This document shows positions 58,949-64,000 of a stretch of 64,000 bases of DNA, piece after piece; position 1 is the first letter of the stretch, and every line of letters begins with the position of its first letter. The position numbers and the translations under genes are program-made. The notes beneath the pieces are model-generated. The model was given only the letters and a program-made list of their open reading frames with translations, made no database searches and was not told where the DNA came from. The DNA comes from Plasmodium coatneyi (taxonomy: Eukaryota; Apicomplexa; Aconoidasida; Haemosporida; Plasmodiidae): NCBI RefSeq assembly GCF_001680005.1, contig NC_033566.1, positions 248,001-312,000 on the forward strand, in the 5' to 3' direction.

Positions 58949-60436
58949 ATGTCACCAGAACCAGCAAAGGTTGGTTTGTTTCTTCTATTCTACTTAAAAT
59001 AGATACATGAATATGGGTGCACATATAATGCACTTCATGTGCAATGTAATGGAAATATAGGAATGTTCATATATATTCTTCTAATTAAATTTATAGGGAC
59101 TGGATCGGGAGAAATTACCTTCAAAGATTAATTTCTATAATGTGTTCGACACGGGCGCAGATAAGGTTGCGGATAAATGTGGAAATGGATACACAGGAAA
59201 TATAGAGAATAGTCTAAATGGTTTCCCTAGTGAAGGGGACTTTCACAATAAAATGAAAAAGGCCCTGTATGCCGCATCAAGAATGCAGGCGGCGGATACC
59301 CCCTTATATAATGAACGCTATAATGCCCTATACTATTGGATTGGAGACCAATTATGGAACAAACTTCAGGGTACAAGTAATGGTGCTCAATTCATGGGCA
59401 AAATGGCTGCGCTCTGCTCAATTATGGGAAATGACACAGGTGGCAAAGGATGTAGAACTATTTGCACTCGTAACATTGACCATGATATTTTCGACAAAAG
59501 GAAAACAATATTCGAGTATTACTACGATTACAATACCATAGAAGACGATTTACTGAAGAAGGATAAACCCAATTGTACTCCCGACTGGTTGAGTTACCGT
59601 CAGTATGCTTCTGCAGTGTGTAAGGCTGTGAAACAAAATTGTAAGGAGAAATATGAAAATGATGACTATTGTAAGAAATTCAAAGCAGATTATAGGGTAT
59701 ATTGCGATTCGGCGGAACTACTAGACACACACTGTAAGAAAGATCTTGAATTAGGGCTATTACAGGCAGAGGAACAGCTTGCAAAACAGCAAGTAAAATC
59801 CACACTCACCAAACTAGAAGAAGCGATCCATCAAGCAAATAAAGCTTCTTCTCTTTCTTCGGCTTTCGGCACATTGGCCCTAATGGAATTACCAGCATTG
59901 GCATTTTTTCTATATAAGGTAACAACTACAACAATAGTTGTGAAATATAAATAATAGTAGACCCCCCTTCCTTAGTCCTTCCTTTCCTTCCTCCTCCTTA
60001 GACATCCTTCCTTAGACCACTTACTTCCTTCCTTGGACCACTTACTTCCTTCCTTGGACCACTTACTTCCTTCCTTAGACCCTTCCTTCCACCTAACAAC
60101 TTTTCTTCTTTCCTTCCTTCCCCCCATAACAATCTTCCTTCCAGCCTACCACCCCTTACTTCCCTTCAGTATAAACCATGGTCTTCTTGGATTGGTAACA
60201 ATTCCAATAGAAGAAGAAGAGTAAAAAGGTCTACCGAACGGAGCACCTTTGATACACTCACAGAAAACACCTCAATATATGATTCAGGAACTGAATCAAC
60301 AATAGCTGATTCAGCAGATCTAGCCGAAAATTCTACAGTACGTTCTGGTGCATACAACACAAGACAGTCCACCATGAACAGAACAAATAATAGTGAACCA
60401 GTTCACGAGAACAATATTGGTTACGCTCGTATGTAA
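58949..60436 (+). CDS. PIR-superfamily variant antigen (kir/vir type), three exons
   Basis: Model join(58949..58969, 59097..59918, 60170..60436), about 369 aa, all junctions phase 0. Exon 1 encodes seven residues (MSPEPAK); its donor, AAG|GTTGGT, is off-consensus. Exon 2 opens with the PIR signature LDREKLPSK and carries spaced cysteines, the DIFDKRKTIFEYYYDYNTIE block and a membrane helix (SAFGTLALMELPALAFFLYK). Exon 3 begins with YKPWSSWIG and continues RRRRVKRSTERSTFDTLTENTS, ending ARM. The tail aligns well with the tail of the neighbouring PIR, while the ectodomains differ strongly. No lesion is seen. The second intron contains a 21-bp tandem repeat. Confidence 0.92.
60004..60084 (+). 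repeat. 21-bp tandem repeat in PIR intron 2
   Basis: About 3.5 copies of a 21-base pyrimidine-rich unit (TCCTTCCTTGGACCACTTACT, with TTAGACC variants) lie in the intron between the membrane exon and tail exon of the plus-strand PIR gene. Confidence 0.85.
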
Positions 60437-61761
60437 GGTATCATCGTATATGTAACATCTGGATGGGGATGTGATCTCCCCTCCTCTCTTTTATTAATTA
60501 TAAATAATATGGAATGTTTTTCTAAATTATAAGTAGTATGCAGCACTGAACGAAATTTCCCTGCAGAACACATAAACAAGTGGGAAGTTCATACAATGCA
60601 GAAGGGCAGAATTGCATTTTCTTTCTTTTTTTCATTTTTCGTTTTTCCTTTTTTTTTTTTTTTTTCCCTTTCTTTTTTCCCTTTTTTTTTTTAATTCTTT
60701 GTAGTAAAGTATTCACGTTTATGTGTAATCAATATAGGTCAAAAAATTTCCCTCATTTTATTAATTTCTGGGCGACCCCTTTCAGTGAAGATCCAAAATG
60801 TTCATTTACTCTTTTCTTACAAGTTTTTATATTTATAATTTTTTTTCTTTTTAAATATTTTTTTGAAAAGGTTAGTACTTTTTTTTTTTTTTCTCCTTTT
60901 CGCGTCTTGTGGAGTATTCTTCCCCTATACACAGTTACTGATAAATACAAAAAAAAAGAAAAAGAAAAAGAAAAGAGAAAAAAAAAAAATTAAAAATGCT
61001 TTTATTATTTTAATTGCTTAAATTGAGCAACAATTTGGACGTATAGGGTTGATCACCTGTGGAGTGGAGAATGTGTCCTTAACTGTGTGTGTGGTGTATC
61101 TTTTTTACTTACCTATACGACCACCAGATATGCGGAATTTTATTCACCATATTTAATTCCGCTCTGCGTATAATAATATGTACTTCTTCCTTCTATTCCT
61201 CCTTTTCTTCCTGTGAACCTGATTACACTTCGCAGAATTCACATCCTTTTTTTCCCCTCCAATATAGGAAAAGAAATCGTAACACACATGTAGATAATTT
61301 TTTTCTAAAAAAATGAAAATTTTACTTCAATCGGAAGCGTTATGTTGCTTAATGGTACAAAGAAATACAACACTGTTTCAAAAAAAAAAAAAAAAAAAAA
61401 AAGGGTGCGATTCCCAGCTTTGCGGTTTGAAAAAAGAGGTGTCAACCTTTAAAAAAAGGGTGGAGTAGCAAAACGGAAACGTGTAAGAACGCAAAATTTA
61501 CTGCAGGAATGCGTAAACTTACGATAACCTGTGCTACTGTTCATCGTTTCGCACAAGGGCACACATACTGGCATGCGTCAACGCAGTCGAGTAGGCGTGC
61601 TCACTGACTTGGCACATGGTTGCGTCTTCGCTCCAAAGGGATTCCTCTTCCTCTATATTTTTCCCATGATTGTATCTTTAACCATCTCCAGCTCTTTCCG
61701 TATTTGTATACTTACGTACATGCCCACATTCGTGGCCTCCCCCTTGGGCGAAAGAAACTTC
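60437..61761. other. Intergenic region at the right edge of the PIR island
   Basis: Highly AT-rich: T/C runs near 60640-60690, T runs near 60840-60900, A/G runs near 60949-60990 and an A23 run near 61380-61402. No gene is supported. Base composition returns to that of the left flank after about 61.4 kb. Confidence 0.55.
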
Positions 61762-61917
61762 CTACGACAGCTTGTTATTTTCTGGTATATCAAATAAGTC
61801 CCCATGGAAGCAGATCAAGTAACATGACACGAGGAAGCCTGAAACCCTCAAAATGATTTTCCACTTGTCCGAAATTATGTCCTTCGGCTTCTCTCGAAAC
61901 ATTCCTGGGTAAAACAT
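61762..61917 (-). CDS. Candidate 51-aa single-helix membrane protein
   Basis: A short intact minus-strand frame from the ATG at 61917 to a TAG at 61764-61762, starting MFYPGMFREKPKDII. It has a basic/acidic amphipathic head, one hydrophobic helix (KIILRVSGFLVSCYLICFHG, near residues 20-39) and a polar tail DIPENNKLS. It contains no homopolymer and has balanced codon use, unlike the surrounding AT-rich chance frames. Size and layout resemble small accessory subunits of mitochondrial complexes, but I cannot assign it. An upstream AG (CAACTAG) just before the start leaves room for an unseen first exon. It would be missed by gene finders with a 60-codon cutoff. Confidence 0.5.
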   Translation of the reverse strand: MFYPGMFREKPKDIISDKWKIILRVSGFLVSCYLICFHGDLFDIPENNKLS

Positions 61918-62357
61918 CTTGTACTAGTTGCGCTGGATGGGGTGGAGAAAAAAAATGGCGAAAGAACGCGGAAAAAATGCGATAAATAAAGGTGACGCTA
62001 AACCACTATAACAAGGTCCTTACAATCTTCCTACAAGCACCGGTAAACTACTTAAAGGATAAAAGATTGTTTAAGAAAAAATTAAAATTCACATGAAGAA
62101 ATAATGACTGAACGAAGGAACGCAGTTTTGGTTAAAAAAAAAGCATAAAACCAGGAGCAATTTTTTACCCTCATGGCAACATTTTTTTCAACTCACATAT
62201 AACGCAAAACATCTTTGCAATCGTATGCATAGGCCAACGCACGAATAAATAGAGCATGCGGTTTGCCACAATTTTCTTTGTTGCCACCTTTCGGGGGTAT
62301 TTTAGCATATGTCGTTCCGCATACGTACGTTGTGCACATGCATATTTATACATTTGC

Positions 62358-62389
<32 letters not shown>

Positions 62390-63313
62390 CTTAAAATCAT
62401 TTATAGTGCCTGTCGGGAAGGCCTTACATTTCCGCTTGCCACATCTTTGGACCTCCCCGTTTTCTTACACGTCATCGTTTGCCCATGTGTTAGCGAAGAA
62501 TTGTTGCGTTTTGTTTTTTCCCCTCTTGCAAAATGGCCAAATATTTAGGGCCAAGGTAAAAGTGCGAAGTGTACGTATACACATATACATGGCGTCATTT
62601 CCGTGCGACGCCAACTGAACAACACACCTCTGCGTTAAAAGTTCTATGTGCCACTTATTCGGGGGGTTGCATAGAGCGCTTTCTGGATATGCTCCGTTCC
62701 TATCACCTTCGGGGTCACACACATGCGTAAGCAAATGAACCCATTGGCGCGAGCGTGAGGATTCCTATACAGCGAACGCGCTCCAGCACCTACGCCACGC
62801 AAACCGGCAAGGGAGAAGAAACAGGAAAAAGAAAAAAAATGATAAAACTAAGCGGCATATATTCCTACTGGCATTACAAAGCTTGGCAACGTGCTACGGC
62901 TGGATATTTGAGGACATGTAATATACTTTTTTTTTTTTTAAATTTGTTCATACCGTGAAGCAAACAACTGAATGGCGCGCCACACGATATGTCTATAAAA
63001 ATGGCGAAAATTAGACTAGCCAATTACGTCAGTTGTTTGTTATGTTATTATTCCAGACAGCTACCACAGCGCTCCGTTTTGTTTATTCTCCAGTGTATAT
63101 CATAGCATATTTCTTTAATTACATCCTGTTAATAGTTTGTTAATGTCCCGTTTTATTTGCTCCCTCCGATTGCATGTGCCCTTTTTTCTATCCATTATTT
63201 GCTCATTTACATGCTTACATTTTTTCAATATCCCCTTTCCCCTGCAACCACATATGATATTCCCTTTTTTTTAACCCACTAAAGTTATTAAAAACAATTT
63301 AGCGAACAACGAA
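61918..63313. other. Divergent intergenic region
   Basis: Between the candidate micro-ORF and the uS17 gene. It contains a T29-type run near 62360-62390 and a T11 run near 62929-62939. Several frames of 60-120 codons cross the T run but lack motifs; none is supported. Confidence 0.55.
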
Positions 63314-63871
63314 ATGGTCGGTTATGTCATTAACGACAAGCATCCCAAGAGCATACGAGTTGCATGCGACAGGTTAGTCTAATGCGGCAATACGTGTGGC
63401 CGCGCCTCGGAGGGCAAAGGGAGTCTGGTACGCCTATCCCCATATGTGAGTGCCCGTACAGGGGGAACGTGTCTTTACCCACCGAGACGCGGTCAAGCTA
63501 AACAGACAAAAAAGGAGTAAAAGATATGGCACACGAAAAAAAAGAGAAGGGGGGCGTTTCCATGGAGAGGTTCCCCCCAATGTGCATAAAAAATGCACTT
63601 ACACATTAAAAAAAAAAAATTATATGGACAAAATTTTACATAGTACACATTTTACATCGCCCCCAATCGTCACGCCCCCCACAGGTACATGTACGTCGTT
63701 CGGTACAAGAAGACCTTCAGGTACACAAAAAAAATTTGGGCCCATGACGAAAAGAGCGAAGCAAAGATCGGAGACATTGTGCGAATTCAGCCACTGGGGT
63801 ATCGGATAGGCCCCTGGAAAAATTACATCCTCGTCAAAATTTTGTACAAGGAAAATAAGGAAGTGACTTGA
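63314..63871 (+). CDS. Ribosomal protein uS17, bacterial/mitochondrial type
   Basis: Model join(63314..63372, 63685..63871), 81 aa, phase-2 intron (CAG|GTTAGT ... CCACAG). The joined protein has the uS17 OB-fold pattern: [18 protein letters not shown], then a basic [17 protein letters not shown] and [22 protein letters not shown], equivalent to the bacterial GxVxSDKMxKTIxVAV...KxHDExNxAxxGDxVxI. It binds small-subunit rRNA early in assembly. It is much shorter than cytosolic S11/uS17, and the sequence is bacterial-like, so a mitochondrial ribosome is the likely destination; an apicoplast is less likely because no signal peptide precedes it. The first exon carries no obvious presequence. Confidence 0.9.
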
Positions 63872-64000
63872 TCATTCTAGGGTCTGTTCCACGGGTGCAG
63901 TGATCCTCAGGAGGGGGGAGAAAACAAATGCGTTTGCGGGAGACCTGTCTTAATTGGCTCCTTTTTTTTTTATTTCCCTTTTTTCTCTCCTTATTCGTTC

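Noticed and set aside
61380..61430. Possible tRNA T-loop-like sequence (GGTGCGATTCCCAGC)
   Set aside because: No matching acceptor stem, D-arm or anticodon arm could be found around it.
62256..62618. 120-codon plus-strand frame
   Set aside because: It runs through a T29 tract and has no motif; likely chance.

Overview
The window is nuclear DNA of a malaria parasite (genus Plasmodium). The evidence is long A/T homopolymer runs between and inside genes, short GT-AG introns, Lys/Asn/Asp-rich low-complexity inserts in long proteins, and two complete PIR-superfamily (vir/kir/cyir-type) genes. Base composition is moderate rather than extremely AT-rich, which points to the simian/vivax clade and not to P. 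falciparum. The PIR pair lies between single-copy housekeeping genes, and an internal telomere-like CCCTRAA repeat sits between the two PIRs. That arrangement is best known from P. knowlesi and its close relative P. coatneyi, so I favour that group; this is inference.

Layout from left to right. A partial minus-strand gene of unknown function (1-792). Signal recognition particle receptor alpha (+). Nucleoside diphosphate kinase (-). A 1068-aa protein with a DUF501-like motif (+), which by my recollection of P. falciparum gene order sits where RHOP148 is expected. A 3695-aa four-exon protein (+) that may be the VIRMA/KIAA1429 scaffold of the m6A writer. A minus-strand unknown gene with a probable 1-base frameshift. 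An SSNA1/DIP13 microtubule protein (-). An 89-aa unknown protein (-). Ubiquitin-L40 (+), whose ubiquitin is unusually divergent. A BAR-like coiled-coil protein with a hexapeptide repeat (-). A VTT/SNARE-associated-Golgi membrane protein (+). An eight-exon topoisomerase VI B-like GHKL ATPase (-). Mitochondrial aminomethyltransferase (-). A UBA4/MOCS3-like E1-rhodanese protein (+). A 742-aa protein with a possible F-box (+).

From about 55.5 to 60.5 kb the sequence becomes an AT-richer island with two head-to-head three-exon PIR genes. After the island come a 51-aa single-helix membrane micro-ORF (-) and a mitochondrial/bacterial-type ribosomal protein uS17 (+) close to the right edge.

The genes do not form operons. 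Shared themes are protein targeting (SRP receptor, VTT protein), ubiquitin and ubiquitin-like/sulfur chemistry (ubiquitin-L40, UBA4-like), mitochondrial function (aminomethyltransferase, uS17m, perhaps the 51-aa protein) and RNA/DNA processing (VIRMA-like, Topo VIB-like). Exon models were built by hand by matching reading-frame phase across GT-AG sites, and none has transcript support. No tRNA, rRNA or CRISPR was recognised.
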